From a virus, in the IMG/VR virus record IMGVR_UViG_3300020156_000026, positions 1 through 64,000 of that record: 64,000 nucleotides of DNA; one strand, given 5' to 3'. Position 1 is the first letter of the stretch, and every line of letters begins with the position of its first letter. Both the position numbers and the translations under genes were made by a program. Below the pieces are notes generated by a model. That model had not been told where the DNA came from. It made no database searches and saw nothing but the letters and a program-made list of their open reading frames with translations. This document shows, in pieces, positions 26,055 through 35,116 of this stretch.

Positions 26055-29000
26055 ATGGAAGAACTAGAGCTGGCCCCTTGGGAAACTGAAGAGCAGAATT
26101 CTACAGAAGAACAGTTGGAACTAGCCCCTTGGGAAACCGAGGGGTCAGCTCCTGATACTGGTGGCCTTACTATGCCAGATACCATGTTTGATGACATGGC
26201 TGCTGAACGTAGGGCAGAGGATCAGGCGTTTGAAGAAAGTGGTCGATACGCTGGTCCACAGGGTTCTCCTGTTCGTTCTCACAAAGATCTCTATGAGAGT
26301 ACTCTAAATAAATATCCGGAACGGGTCCGTAAGGAATACCTTCAGTCTATTGGTGAACAGTGGACTCCTGATCTTCCTACATTGGATATTACAACTGGTT
26401 TTGGTGCCTTTGGTACTCCCCTCTCTGAAGAGGAAAGCAAGCAGCTTGAACAGCTAGAAAAAGATCTTCAAGTTGTATATAACAATGCTGGTGAAGAGGA
26501 AGCCATTGGTGAAATCTTCGGTATGGAGATCCCCTATAAGGCTCGTTTCCAGTATAGGACTACGAATAATCCTGACTTTGATCCTAGTAAGGATGAGAGT
26601 GAAGATAACCCTGCTATGATCCGCAAGAGGTATTATGTATCTCCCCCGGATCAGAATACAATTATGCGTATGGGTTATGAACTTCTGAATAGTGTTGTCT
26701 CAGGTGTTGGTGATCTTGCCACTGGTAATATCACAGAGGAAGGCCCTTTCAGTAAGGCAATCCCGGATATGGTTCCCGACTCTGGAGCAGAAGATTTTGC
26801 TGTGGAAGTCACTAGTCTAATTGTTGGGCAGGGTGTAGCGAAAGAGGGACTTAAAAAGACTGCTAAGGGTGTAAAGGCTGTTAGTAAGCTTGGACAGACT
26901 AGTCGTATTGCTAGTAGAACTCGTGATCTTATTAGTCCAGAAATGGCCGGTAAGATTAAGTCCACATATGCTCAAGTCTTTGCTCAGACTGGTAATGCCG
27001 CCAAGGCTCTCAAGGCTGCTAATGGACTTACCCGTACTGCTGTGATTGGTCTAGGCTATGGTCTAGTCGATGCTTCTATTGTTGATAACGACTCCGAAGG
27101 TCTTGTCACAGCTACGATTGGTAATGATACTATTCAGCAGCTATTTCCTTGGGCAGACGAACGTAGGGCCAACGATATTGCAATGATGCTTGATACCCCT
27201 CTTATAAATGGAACTGTATCACTGTTCGGTGCAATGGCTCGTGGTGTCTCTGAAGGTTTTGTTAAGCCCGGTATTGGTGGTATTCGTAATCTTGAAATTT
27301 TCAACAAGAAGCTTGGTGGGGCTTTCGGGAAAGTTCCTGGTGCTGGTATCTCTGAAATGGATGCTGGTCTTAAGACTATCACTTGGATCGACCCCAATCT
27401 TGAAGGGGTTCCGATTGAAGAGTTTGTCTACCGTACCACTCTTATGGGACAGTCTCTTGAAGCTCATGCCACTAAGAACCTTCAGTTGGCTAGTGCTGGT
27501 AAACAAGTTGATCTTGACACTACCTCTGCATTCATTCCTGCATTGGATCAGTACTTCCGAAGTGCCTATGCTCACAAGAAGGAGCAAATGGGTGTTAAGA
27601 ACTTCAATGAATGGATTTCAGAACAGGTTGATGGTGCCTCTACTCGTCTTATCGAGTTGAAAACTGCCGTTTCTGGCAATCCAACCATGGTTAATAAGAC
27701 CACTGGCAATGTCTCTAATGTTGAAGACATGATCGATGAAGCCTCTGGTGGATACTCTCCTACTGGTAAGCTACATGACATACAGGAACAGGCAGGTGAA
27801 ACTCTTGCTAATAGTGAGCGTGAACTTGTAGAGCGTCAGAGGGCTGATACAGAGCTGTTTGAACAGCAGGCTGATGCAGCTAAGGCTGAACTCGATAACG
27901 CCATGGCAACTGATCCTCGTGTCAAGGAGATCCTTAAGAGGGCTGATCTGGAAGATAACTTCGGTTCTACTCATCCTCTGGATAATGAACTAGCAACTGT
28001 TCTTCCTGAAGCTGTTTATAAAAGCTACAAGAACATGAAAACTGGGATTAATGAAGCCTATAGTGCTGTCGCTAATCATGGTTCAGATGTACCAGCAGAT
28101 GTAGACTCTTTCATGGAACAGCTTAAGGCTATCCCCGGAGCAGTAGACGAAACTGGTGAAATTGCTAACTCTTCTCTTAAGAAGATCGCTCAAAGCGTTG
28201 AGAAGGATGGTAGCTTTGCTAACCTCTGGAACAATGTTAACAACGATATCAATAAGGCAATTAAGAAGCTCGGTACTGATGAACAAAGTCGTGCTGTTGC
28301 TGATGGCCTTTATGCCCTTAAGAGGAATATCAAAGAACATCAGATCCAGCATATTATGAACAACGCTGAACAGTTTGGCCCTGAAGTTGCTGAATTGGCT
28401 AAGACTGCTAACGATGGTTACATCAAGTATGTCAACACCTTTGGTGCTACACAGGAAACTCGTCAGATTGCTAAGTTGGGTCGAGAACGCCTTGCAGGTG
28501 AAAATCGTCCATCTGAAGTTGATGGTGTTGCTGTAGGTCCAGGACAGGGTGTAGAAGACTTCGAAATTGGAACTTCTACTATTGTTACTGACTCCACAAA
28601 GGGAGTAGCTGCCGGTAAGAAGCTTAATGCTATTCTTCGTGCTGCGGAAGCTGGTGGACAAGGTGCTGCTGCTAATCAAGCATTGACTGATTATTATACT
28701 GGCCAGGTGGCTAAGGGCATTATGGATGACATGGCTAAGGGTACTAACGTATCTCCTAAGACTTTGCGCAATAGCGTAAAGAATGTCATCACCACTCTTG
28801 GTAATCTTGATGCACCAATCATCAATGATCTGAAGGCTATTGAAGCCCGACTGGCTAAATTGGAGAACACTAAGAATGTTTCCGAGGAAGCTATGAAGGA
28901 GATGCAAGCTCAACTTGAAGAGGTTTATACTCATTCACAGAAGAGTGCAGCAGCCAAGTTTATCTATAACTACGATCCTAGATACGCTGGTAAAGCAGAG

Positions 29001-29738
29001 ACTGTGTCTAATCCTGAAATAGTTCTAGATCAAATCTTTAATAGTCCTACTAGTGGTAACGACATTAATGCTTTGCTTACTCGTGCTAAAACCCTTGGTC
29101 CAGAAGAGGGTGAAGCTATTAAGGACGCTCTCAAGGGCTCTTATCTTGACTATACTAAGCGTAATATCTTTGGTTGGTCAGAGATTGGCTCTAAGGTAGA
29201 GGACGGTAAAGTCCGTAAGGTTTATAACCTTCGGAATAAGGGTCTTGAGGAATATTTTGACAATCCACAAAATCGTAAGAACATGGGGATCATCTTTAAG
29301 GATGAGCCTGAAGTTATTGCGCAAATGGATGAGACTGTCGAAACCCTTAAGAACATGACTCTTAAGAGTAAGAAGAGTGCAGATGACCTCCTTGGTGATG
29401 TTCCCCCGGAACTCAATCCTGAGAAGGGTGTCAACACTGTTATTACTCTTGTGTGGGGTGTCCTTAATCCTACTGCAACTCGTGTCCGTAGGTTCACTGG
29501 TCCTGCCTCTATTGAAGATCTTAAACAGGTCAAGGCTATTCGTGAAGCTACTCTTGCTGCTATGCTTGCTGATCCCCGTAAGTTTACGAGTATTATCAAT
29601 AAGTCCGCTGATAAAGCTCAGTGGGATATCGCATATAGAGAGATGTCTGAACTCGTTGCTCAGGCTGGTATTAAGTCCTATGTCACCGAAGAAGGTGAAT
29701 ATACGGGTAAGGATAAAAATCCTCCCGGCGTACAGTAA
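26055..29738 (+). CDS. giant internal virion / ejection protein, 1227 aa
   Basis: Largest protein in the window and last of the rightward block. Opens with a tandem repeat LELAPWETE (residues ~3-10 and ~21-29). It contains a hydrophobic Gly-rich region (~residues 200-290) and long helices. Size and place match T7 gp16/gp15-type ejection proteins, but no lytic transglycosylase motif was found. A strong terminator follows. Confidence 0.7.
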   Translation: MEELELAPWETEEQNSTEEQLELAPWETEGSAPDTGGLTMPDTMFDDMAAERRAEDQAFEESGRYAGPQGSPVRSHKDLYESTLNKYPERVRKEYLQSIGEQWTPDLPTLDITTGFGAFGTPLSEEESKQLEQLEKDLQVVYNNAGEEEAIGEIFGMEIPYKARFQYRTTNNPDFDPSKDESEDNPAMIRKRYYVSPPDQNTIMRMGYELLNSVVSGVGDLATGNITEEGPFSKAIPDMVPDSGAEDFAVEVTSLIVGQGVAKEGLKKTAKGVKAVSKLGQTSRIASRTRDLISPEMAGKIKSTYAQVFAQTGNAAKALKAANGLTRTAVIGLGYGLVDASIVDNDSEGLVTATIGNDTIQQLFPWADERRANDIAMMLDTPLINGTVSLFGAMARGVSEGFVKPGIGGIRNLEIFNKKLGGAFGKVPGAGISEMDAGLKTITWIDPNLEGVPIEEFVYRTTLMGQSLEAHATKNLQLASAGKQVDLDTTSAFIPALDQYFRSAYAHKKEQMGVKNFNEWISEQVDGASTRLIELKTAVSGNPTMVNKTTGNVSNVEDMIDEASGGYSPTGKLHDIQEQAGETLANSERELVERQRADTELFEQQADAAKAELDNAMATDPRVKEILKRADLEDNFGSTHPLDNELATVLPEAVYKSYKNMKTGINEAYSAVANHGSDVPADVDSFMEQLKAIPGAVDETGEIANSSLKKIAQSVEKDGSFANLWNNVNNDINKAIKKLGTDEQSRAVADGLYALKRNIKEHQIQHIMNNAEQFGPEVAELAKTANDGYIKYVNTFGATQETRQIAKLGRERLAGENRPSEVDGVAVGPGQGVEDFEIGTSTIVTDSTKGVAAGKKLNAILRAAEAGGQGAAANQALTDYYTGQVAKGIMDDMAKGTNVSPKTLRNSVKNVITTLGNLDAPIINDLKAIEARLAKLENTKNVSEEAMKEMQAQLEEVYTHSQKSAAAKFIYNYDPRYAGKAETVSNPEIVLDQIFNSPTSGNDINALLTRAKTLGPEEGEAIKDALKGSYLDYTKRNIFGWSEIGSKVEDGKVRKVYNLRNKGLEEYFDNPQNRKNMGIIFKDEPEVIAQMDETVETLKNMTLKSKKSADDLLGDVPPELNPEKGVNTVITLVWGVLNPTATRVRRFTGPASIEDLKQVKAIREATLAAMLADPRKFTSIINKSADKAQWDIAYREMSELVAQAGIKSYVTEEGEYTGKDKNPPGVQ

Positions 29739-29760
29739 GATAGCCTAGCGGCCATCAAAT

Positions 29761-29835
29761 AAAAAAAAGCCCCCGTAGGGAACCACAAGTATCTCCAACC
29801 TGGAAATACGAGCGGAACCCTACGGGGGCTTTTTG
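29761..29835. terminator. strong bidirectional terminator between convergent blocks
   Basis: GCCCCCGTAGGG (29769-29780) and CCCTACGGGGGC (29818-29829) form a perfect 12-bp stem flanked by eight A on the left and TTTTT on the right, so it works on both strands. The loop contains a second stem (GTAT.TCCA with TGGA.ATAC). It separates rightward virion from leftward metabolic transcription. Confidence 0.92.
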
Positions 29836-29839
29836 CGTT

Positions 29840-29986
29840 TTAGAACTTCTTTATACATCCATCCAGATATTCATCACTGATGATGTAAGGTCCTCGTAAT
29901 GTTGAAGGTCTCTTACGAGTGTTAATTACTGCATTACGTAGTATCGTCCACAGTTGTTCGCCCCTTTCATTTCGTTTAATGTTCAC
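29840..29986 (-). CDS. last leftward gene, 48 aa basic
   Basis: GTG start with GGAGAG six bases upstream, overlapping the end of the HAD gene. The sequence (MNIKRNERGEQLWTILRNAV...) is basic and helical. No family recognised. Ends directly at the terminator. Confidence 0.55.
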   Translation of the reverse strand: MNIKRNERGEQLWTILRNAVINTRKRPSTLRGPYIISDEYLDGCIKKF

Positions 29987-30307
29987 GAGTAGCTCTCCAT
30001 TCAGCAAGAGATTCACGAGTACCTGAAGAATTCTCTAGGATAGACTCAGGTTTATCATCAATCCAAACATCAGGTATCCATCCTTTGAAGTCATTAGCGA
30101 ACCAAGTACAGAAATATTTCTTGGCTACACCATCACAATAGATGATGGGAACGTGATCTATAATATGATCGATGTTATCATCTCGTGGAGAACGAGTAGT
30201 AACAATACGAACATCATGCCCATGCATTGTAGCAGTAGCAATAACTTCATCCCAAAACTCAGGAGCTAGAGAATAAGTCATATCATAATCAAGTGCGATC
30301 TTCACCA
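29976..30307 (-). CDS. HAD-superfamily phosphatase-like protein
   Basis: 110 aa from the ATG at 30307, which has CAGGAGATTT upstream. IALDYDMTYS gives the HAD nucleophile pattern DxDxT, VRIVTTR gives motif II, and WIDDKPESI gives motif IV. A phage nucleotidase or 5'-phosphatase role in nucleotide turnover is plausible. Overlaps the DUF3310 gene by 19 bases. Confidence 0.75.
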
Positions 30308-30510
30308 TAAATCTCCTGAATTGCAAGTTCAATATAGTGAATAGCTTTTTCAAGGTCAGCCTTCTGTCCCTTAGCCCTATGTCGAGTTAGGTACTTAATG
30401 GCATTACCTTCATACCATCCGATGCCATTTCTGACAATATACTCACTAGGCTGGATGGCCATTTCCTTATAGTGATTACCACCTACTTGTCTGTCTTTTG
30501 GATCAGTCAT
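30289..30510 (-). CDS. DUF3310-family small protein
   Basis: 73 aa with the DUF3310 signature: VGGNHYKEMAIQPSEYI, GNAIKYLTRH and KAIHYIELA. Widespread in phages and often annotated as nucleotide-kinase-like or MazG-associated. Exact activity is unknown. Confidence 0.85.
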   Translation of the reverse strand: MTDPKDRQVGGNHYKEMAIQPSEYIVRNGIGWYEGNAIKYLTRHRAKGQKADLEKAIHYIELAIQEIYGEDRT

Positions 30511-31107
30511 TCAACCCCACTGTTCTGCCATTGCGTCTGCGATACCCTCATATGTTTCACTTCTTACTTTCCACCTATCTTCCGATGGACCCAATCGGTT
30601 CTGACCACTGTCCGTTTGGTTACTCCACCTTTCCCGTCCGGCAACCATTCGTCCTGCAACACGCTGCGAGGGGTCGAGTACAAGGGGTGGGAGGTTCTTG
30701 AGCCAGAGGCACGTCCTCTTCGAGGCGTCGTGTCCAAACTCGTACGGTTGGATAATTTGATCAGGTCGTCTAATTCGAGTACTGATACAAGATATAGGAT
30801 TTTCAATACAAATTTTTTCAATTGGCGCATCCATTAGTTTCTGGACAAATACCAGAGCCTCTTCTGTTTTCTGTGCCCTTTCAGGATTTTTCTTATTCCA
30901 ATGAAGGCCAGATACAGAAAGATAAGTACAAGGAGGATGGGCGATCATTAGATCAAAACCATCATTGATAATATCAAATACGTCACCTTGATAATGGGGA
31001 CCTTTACGATCCGTAGGGAGAAGGTCACAACTAATAGCGTCATGACCCCTTGCAATAAAAGCATCCCTAACTACGCCGCTATATTCACAAGCGACTAATA
31101 CTTTCAA
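30511..31107 (-). CDS. DNA cytosine methyltransferase-like protein
   Basis: 198 aa. N-terminal MKVLVACEYSGVVRDAF resembles the SAM-binding motif of phage cytosine methyltransferase-like proteins, and AHPPCTYLS gives the PPC catalytic loop. It lacks a clear target recognition domain and is shorter than classical C5 enzymes (over 300 aa). TTG start, overlapping the stop of the 41-aa gene. It may modify DNA or dCMP. Confidence 0.75.
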   Translation of the reverse strand: MKVLVACEYSGVVRDAFIARGHDAISCDLLPTDRKGPHYQGDVFDIINDGFDLMIAHPPCTYLSVSGLHWNKKNPERAQKTEEALVFVQKLMDAPIEKICIENPISCISTRIRRPDQIIQPYEFGHDASKRTCLWLKNLPPLVLDPSQRVAGRMVAGRERWSNQTDSGQNRLGPSEDRWKVRSETYEGIADAMAEQWG

Positions 31108-31229
31108 ATTTTAATATACCTATAATGAGTAACAAAGCCTAGAAAACTATCTCTTTTGACTTCAATTTTATAGCCTTTTGGAGGCTCAGGTGGATCAATA
31201 AAACCACCCAGAGATATCCACTCAATCAA
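31104..31229 (-). CDS. 41-aa protein, overlapping both neighbours
   Basis: TTG start overlaps the upstream stop (TTGATTGAG) and its own TGA overlaps the next TTG. Sequence MIEWISLGGFIDPPEPPKGY is protein-like. The tight couplings support it; function unknown. Confidence 0.5.
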   Translation of the reverse strand: MIEWISLGGFIDPPEPPKGYKIEVKRDSFLGFVTHYRYIKI

Positions 31230-31435
31230 ATATCAAACTCCAACTGTTGCTTTTTGAAAATAACTCCTGCTCGAAACTTTGTGTTAATTTCTTCAAGTTC
31301 CGTCTTCTCAATGTGTAGACCCTCCGTTTCCAGAAGGTCCACCATCTTTTCGATCCAGGCTTCTGCCTGATCCCTTGTGACAAATACTGCAATCATACAA
31401 CCATTCTCATAAGTACCAGACATAGCTACTCTCAT
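31226..31435 (-). CDS. hypothetical protein, 69 aa
   Basis: Small alpha/beta protein (MIAVFVTRDQAEAWIEKMVD) ending LEFDI. Located between the RNR and methyltransferase genes in an overlapping gene string. No family recognised. Confidence 0.65.
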   Translation of the reverse strand: MRVAMSGTYENGCMIAVFVTRDQAEAWIEKMVDLLETEGLHIEKTELEEINTKFRAGVIFKKQQLEFDI

Positions 31436-31436
31436 T

Positions 31437-31565
31437 TTATTTTACCTTTTTGTTCTTCTCTATTTGCTCTATTTTATACCAAATAGTTTCTTCATAAGGT
31501 CGGGTAATCATCTCCCTTAGAGTTTTAAGTTCATCCCAAACCTTTTTATGGATATCCTTATCCAA
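31437..31565 (-). CDS. 42-aa charged protein overlapping the RNR stop
   Basis: TTG start lies inside the last codons of the ribonucleotide reductase gene. The product is helical and charged (MDKDIHKKVWDELKTLREMI), ending NKKVK. Translational coupling supports it. Confidence 0.45.
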   Translation of the reverse strand: MDKDIHKKVWDELKTLREMITRPYEETIWYKIEQIEKNKKVK

Positions 31566-33501
31566 TGTCTACGACCTCACAGCCATCCGAAGAACAAGCC
31601 AAGGTTTGCATCCCAGAGGTGTTATCTTCTTTCTCATAATAACTAAGGTCATCCCATCGGATTTCTTTTGGCATTTTACTAAGTACTTCACTATACTTTA
31701 CCTCATCGCATTCTTCATACGGAGCCTGTCGATAAGTATGGTCCGAATGAGGAAGGAACGATACACCAGAGATAAGATCAAAGTTCTTGTACACCCAAGC
31801 ACCAACCTCTACCCATTCATTTTCACGAACAGAGATAGTGACTGATGGCTTGTGTTCACACCAATGAAGTTGATATGTCTTCCAGAGTTCAAGCTGTTCA
31901 ATGGCTGACATTTCATTACGTGTGACAGAACCTTCAGGTGCCATAACAGGAAAGTAGAATACAGTAGTCTGATCCGGTTTCATTACGTCCGGCTCATTCG
32001 GTACACCACTATCCTTAAGGAACTGTGTCAGAGGATCCTTGTTATCTCCACGTACAGAGCGGATATAGTAATTGCTGTGACGAGCGTGGATACCACTAGC
32101 ACTGTCAACCAACTGCGATACAGTACCACTAGGCTTAACACAAGTAATACTAGTGCTGGCATTAATACCAATAGCAGAAGCCATATGTTCATTTACTTCA
32201 ACTGCCTTTTGTTTGAGTGCTTCAAGAAGTTCTGCAAGATTACCTTCTCGACCATTAGTGAGAGGATTATCCATGATACCCGTCAGCGAAACACCAAGGA
32301 GACGTTCCTCTTCAGTATTCCTCTGCCAGATCTTACGAAGATATGGGAAGTTCGTTAGTGTACTCTGGAAAGTACCAAGGATAGTTGCCAACTCGACCTT
32401 TTCAAGAAGAGTCTCCAATGTATCCTCACGACGTACCACAACCTCGGAAAGATTACAGAACTGGTATGGACGGAGGATAATCTCCGAGCAAGGATTAGTT
32501 CCAAACTCGTGATTAGCATCCCGTCGTCCTACCTTCTTCGCTTGCTTAACAGCAGCAACACGATTGAAGATGCCTCGTTCACCACTCTTGGACTTATACA
32601 ATGAGGTCCACTCCTGAAGGAATGCACCAGTGTCCGGAGTTTCTGTGAATGCAACAGAGTTGTTGGCCAGAGCCCTCTGTCCCTCATGTTCCCACCACTG
32701 ACCACTCTTAGCATTACGCATACGGTCATCAGTGAGGTTACTAAGGGAAATCATCGCAGATCGGCGTACTCCACCCACCACAACGACCTCTCCAATTTTG
32801 CAGAGAATATCATGTGCTTCGAGGGAATTAAGTCGTCTTCCAGCAGCAGCTCTAAACTTACTAATGGTGAATCGGAACAGATCTTCGAGCGGAGCAGGGC
32901 CGGAAGCACGGCCTCCAAATGTCTTAAGCCTAGCTCCAGCAGGGCGCACCTTCGATATGTCCCATTTTGGAACTTCACCTGAATATAGTAGCGCGATGAG
33001 TTGCCGATAGGCTTTTGCCCAACCTTCTTTGCTATCTGATACAACAATGGTAGTGGCACTGTCGAAGAGCTGGTCTGGAACTTCCGGAAGTTTTTGAATG
33101 TACTGTCTTTCAACGGAGAACCCAACCCCTGTTCCGCAGAGCAGAATGTACATGGCTTCATCGAAGGCTTTGGGGTCATCGATCGGAAGATACGAGCAAT
33201 TATATCCAGCGGTATTATCCCTTAGTAGTGCCGGTCCAGCAGTCATCATAGACCGCATAGAGGGCATTGTCTCTAGATTGTAAATGGCTTTGAACAAACG
33301 ATCATAGAGATCTTCTTTTTTGTCATTATAAGAAGTACCCTTAATCGTATAGTTGTGTTTAGCTTTCAGATGCTCATCTATAAAATTGAGGTACCGATGT
33401 ACGGTTTCATCCCAGTTCTCTCGACGCTTTTCTTCTTCCAACCACTTAGCATAACGACTCTTATAAATAAATTCTTGATAATATGTATTAAATGCTGTCA
33501 A
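31558..33501 (-). CDS. nrdJ: class II (B12-dependent) ribonucleotide reductase
   Basis: 647 aa, size of monomeric adenosylcobalamin-dependent RTPR. Visible motifs: NCSYLPIDD, GTGVGFSVE, the GGRASGPAPLEDLF loop, VVGGVRRSAMISL, the thiyl-radical region GTNPCSEIIL, and C-terminal redox cysteines ACSSDGCE. It converts ribonucleoside triphosphates to deoxy forms without oxygen or a second subunit. TTG start, directly after a 35-aa acidic gene. Acts with the nearby glutaredoxin and ThyX. Confidence 0.93.
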   Translation of the reverse strand: MTAFNTYYQEFIYKSRYAKWLEEEKRRENWDETVHRYLNFIDEHLKAKHNYTIKGTSYNDKKEDLYDRLFKAIYNLETMPSMRSMMTAGPALLRDNTAGYNCSYLPIDDPKAFDEAMYILLCGTGVGFSVERQYIQKLPEVPDQLFDSATTIVVSDSKEGWAKAYRQLIALLYSGEVPKWDISKVRPAGARLKTFGGRASGPAPLEDLFRFTISKFRAAAGRRLNSLEAHDILCKIGEVVVVGGVRRSAMISLSNLTDDRMRNAKSGQWWEHEGQRALANNSVAFTETPDTGAFLQEWTSLYKSKSGERGIFNRVAAVKQAKKVGRRDANHEFGTNPCSEIILRPYQFCNLSEVVVRREDTLETLLEKVELATILGTFQSTLTNFPYLRKIWQRNTEEERLLGVSLTGIMDNPLTNGREGNLAELLEALKQKAVEVNEHMASAIGINASTSITCVKPSGTVSQLVDSASGIHARHSNYYIRSVRGDNKDPLTQFLKDSGVPNEPDVMKPDQTTVFYFPVMAPEGSVTRNEMSAIEQLELWKTYQLHWCEHKPSVTISVRENEWVEVGAWVYKNFDLISGVSFLPHSDHTYRQAPYEECDEVKYSEVLSKMPKEIRWDDLSYYEKEDNTSGMQTLACSSDGCEVVDIG

Positions 33502-33609
33502 TTATTCTTCGTCCTCTTCACTCTCATCTTCGTCTTCTTCTGTCTTATAGATCACACCCATCTCGATAATATCCCAATAGGTTAGATTATCGTCGTCTTC
33601 CTCTTCCAT
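33502..33609 (-). CDS. 35-aa very acidic protein before RNR
   Basis: Starts MEEEDDDNLTYWDIIEMG and ends in a run of Glu/Asp; about half the residues are acidic. Its ATG follows the HNH stop without a gap and its TAA is immediately followed by the RNR start. Possibly a DNA-mimic or coupling peptide. Confidence 0.5.
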   Translation of the reverse strand: MEEEDDDNLTYWDIIEMGVIYKTEEDEDESEEDEE

Positions 33610-33894
33610 CTATTCTCCATGATATTGCCAGAGTACAGCATTACAACGACTGTGTACTGCGCCAATGGTCATTCCTGTGTTATGATTATGATGTAAATGG
33701 ACGGGATACCTTAGAAAGTTCTTAGGGAAGTTACCCCAATTAATCCACTTCTTCTTAATAAATTTAGGAGGTTCTTGATCTAAAGGATGCCCACAATGGT
33801 GACACAATCCTTTTTGGTATTTTACATAATCCTCTCTTACTTGTCTTTTCTTTGTCCAATCAAGATCAAAATAATTACGAGGTTCCAACTTCAA
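33610..33894 (-). CDS. HNH endonuclease-like protein
   Basis: 94 aa with zinc CxxC (LCHHCGHPL) and the HNH core VHLHHNHNTGMTIGAVH, then SRCN. Related to endonuclease VII-like/recombination HNH proteins. TTG start, overlapping the upstream stop. Could be a homing-type or recombination nuclease. Confidence 0.8.
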   Translation of the reverse strand: MKLEPRNYFDLDWTKKRQVREDYVKYQKGLCHHCGHPLDQEPPKFIKKKWINWGNFPKNFLRYPVHLHHNHNTGMTIGAVHSRCNAVLWQYHGE

Positions 33895-34249
33895 TTACCT
33901 CTATACCAGCCTTCTTCGCAAGAGAAACCATCATTGCAGTACCCTTCCCACCAGGAAAAGCGACAACAAGATCAGGCTTGCCCTCATTCAACATCTGTTG
34001 GTTGCGAATGTATCCAGCAGCCTTCCCATGTTTTTCCCAATCGGCAGGAAATTCCTGAAAGGGCAACCAGTTGGTGACTGCCCAATCAATAGCTAGAGTA
34101 TCAGCACCCTTAGCTTTACCAGCAATGATTTTTACACCTTCTGGCATATACTCATTGTGGTATCCACGATCTTTGCAAAGTTTGTCCAGTATTGATGACA
34201 GGAATCGATAGTCATTAAAATCCCTACCGCCACAAACTAGGATTCTCAC
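33875..34249 (-). CDS. DUF2493/SLOG-family nucleotide-binding protein
   Basis: 124 aa. MRILVCGGRDFNDY, IIAGKAKGADTLAIDWA and FPADWEKHGKAAGYIRNQQM are hallmarks of DUF2493 proteins of the SLOG (Rossmann-like) superfamily, which bind or process nucleotide ligands. Function in phages is unknown. Confidence 0.85.
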   Translation of the reverse strand: MRILVCGGRDFNDYRFLSSILDKLCKDRGYHNEYMPEGVKIIAGKAKGADTLAIDWAVTNWLPFQEFPADWEKHGKAAGYIRNQQMLNEGKPDLVVAFPGGKGTAMMVSLAKKAGIEVIEVGTS

Positions 34250-34647
34250 TTTACAAACTGCTCCATATCAGGTTCAAAATAGTTAGGACCCTTAAGCACT
34301 TTACCATCTTCACGATAGATAGGCTTACCGTCCTCACCAAGCTTGCTCATATTAGAGCGGTGTACTTCCTTGTAGCCAGCCTCAAGATCGAGCCCTAGAG
34401 CAACAGCAAGACCATGAAGGACATACTGTAGGTCAGAAGCCTCCTTGAGCATTTTAGCCTTAGTCTTCCTGATTGCAGCAGGGTCAGCATTAGCCTTTAC
34501 CTGCATAGCCATAGTGGCCATCTCATCTGCAAGCTCCTTTACTTCCTCTGCAATGAGGGTATATCGAAACTCAAGCAGTTCAAAAGTAGGTTCTACATTG
34601 ACCGGATGGCCAAAGGTTTCGTGGAATTCAGTTACTTCTTGTAGCAT
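34246..34647 (-). CDS. MazG-like nucleotide pyrophosphohydrolase
   Basis: 133 aa all-alpha NTP-PPase. LIAEEVKELADEM and KEASDLQYVLHGLAVALG supply the ExxE and ExxD metal-binding motifs. The C-terminal NMSKLGEDGKPIYREDGK segment is typical of phage and alphaproteobacterial members. Likely cleans or recycles nucleotides. Confidence 0.87.
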   Translation of the reverse strand: MLQEVTEFHETFGHPVNVEPTFELLEFRYTLIAEEVKELADEMATMAMQVKANADPAAIRKTKAKMLKEASDLQYVLHGLAVALGLDLEAGYKEVHRSNMSKLGEDGKPIYREDGKVLKGPNYFEPDMEQFVK

Positions 34648-34744
34648 ATTTTTCTCTCAAATTATTGAAAATACGGACACGTTGTTCTTTTGAATAATCT
34701 TCTGGAAATCTCTTTCCTTCTATGAAGACTCTTAGATTAACCAT
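34628..34744 (-). CDS. 38-aa protein overlapping grx and MazG-like genes
   Basis: ATG lies within the final codons of the glutaredoxin gene and its TGA inside the MazG-like gene. Sequence MVNLRVFIEGKRFPEDYSKE is protein-like and basic. Function unknown. Confidence 0.45.
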   Translation of the reverse strand: MVNLRVFIEGKRFPEDYSKEQRVRIFNNLREKYATRSN

Positions 34745-35051
34745 CTAATTCTTCCAATTCCTTAATGATTTCGTCTTGTCGAGGGTGTCCAGTGAAGAAG
34801 TTCTTCCTAAGATAATCCTTTGTGGTATCATACCCACCAATATGTGAAGGTGCTACTTTACCACGCTCAACAAAAACTTGAGGAACCTTAGTAAAGCCCG
34901 AGTCCTTGAAGACTTTCTTCGCTTGGTCGTTCGTGTGGATATCTTGTTCATAGAAGTCATAACCATATACGTTAAGGAGTTCCTTAAGCTTCACACACCA
35001 AGGGCAATGAAAAGCTGATGTGGTGTAGATGATGAAAAATGGCTTACTCAT
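34737..35051 (-). CDS. grx: glutaredoxin
   Basis: 104 aa thioredoxin fold. Active site CPWC (residues ~16-19) in FHCPWCVKLKELL, cis-proline VPQVFV and the GGYD glutathione-binding turn. Probable reductant for the class II ribonucleotide reductase encoded nearby. Its ATG overlaps the stop of a 22-aa frame. Confidence 0.9.
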   Translation of the reverse strand: MSKPFFIIYTTSAFHCPWCVKLKELLNVYGYDFYEQDIHTNDQAKKVFKDSGFTKVPQVFVERGKVAPSHIGGYDTTKDYLRKNFFTGHPRQDEIIKELEELDG

Positions 35052-35116
35052 AGTCTAAAATTCTTTCTGTACTCTTCAATAGCCTTCTCATAGGCTACCT
35101 CATTCTTTTTAATCAA
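35048..35116 (-). CDS. 22-aa coupling peptide between thyX and grx
   Basis: TTG start overlaps the end of thyX and the TGA overlaps the grx ATG (ATGA). Peptide MIKKNEVAYEKAIEEYRKNF. It may exist only to couple translation. Confidence 0.35.
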   Translation of the reverse strand: MIKKNEVAYEKAIEEYRKNFRL

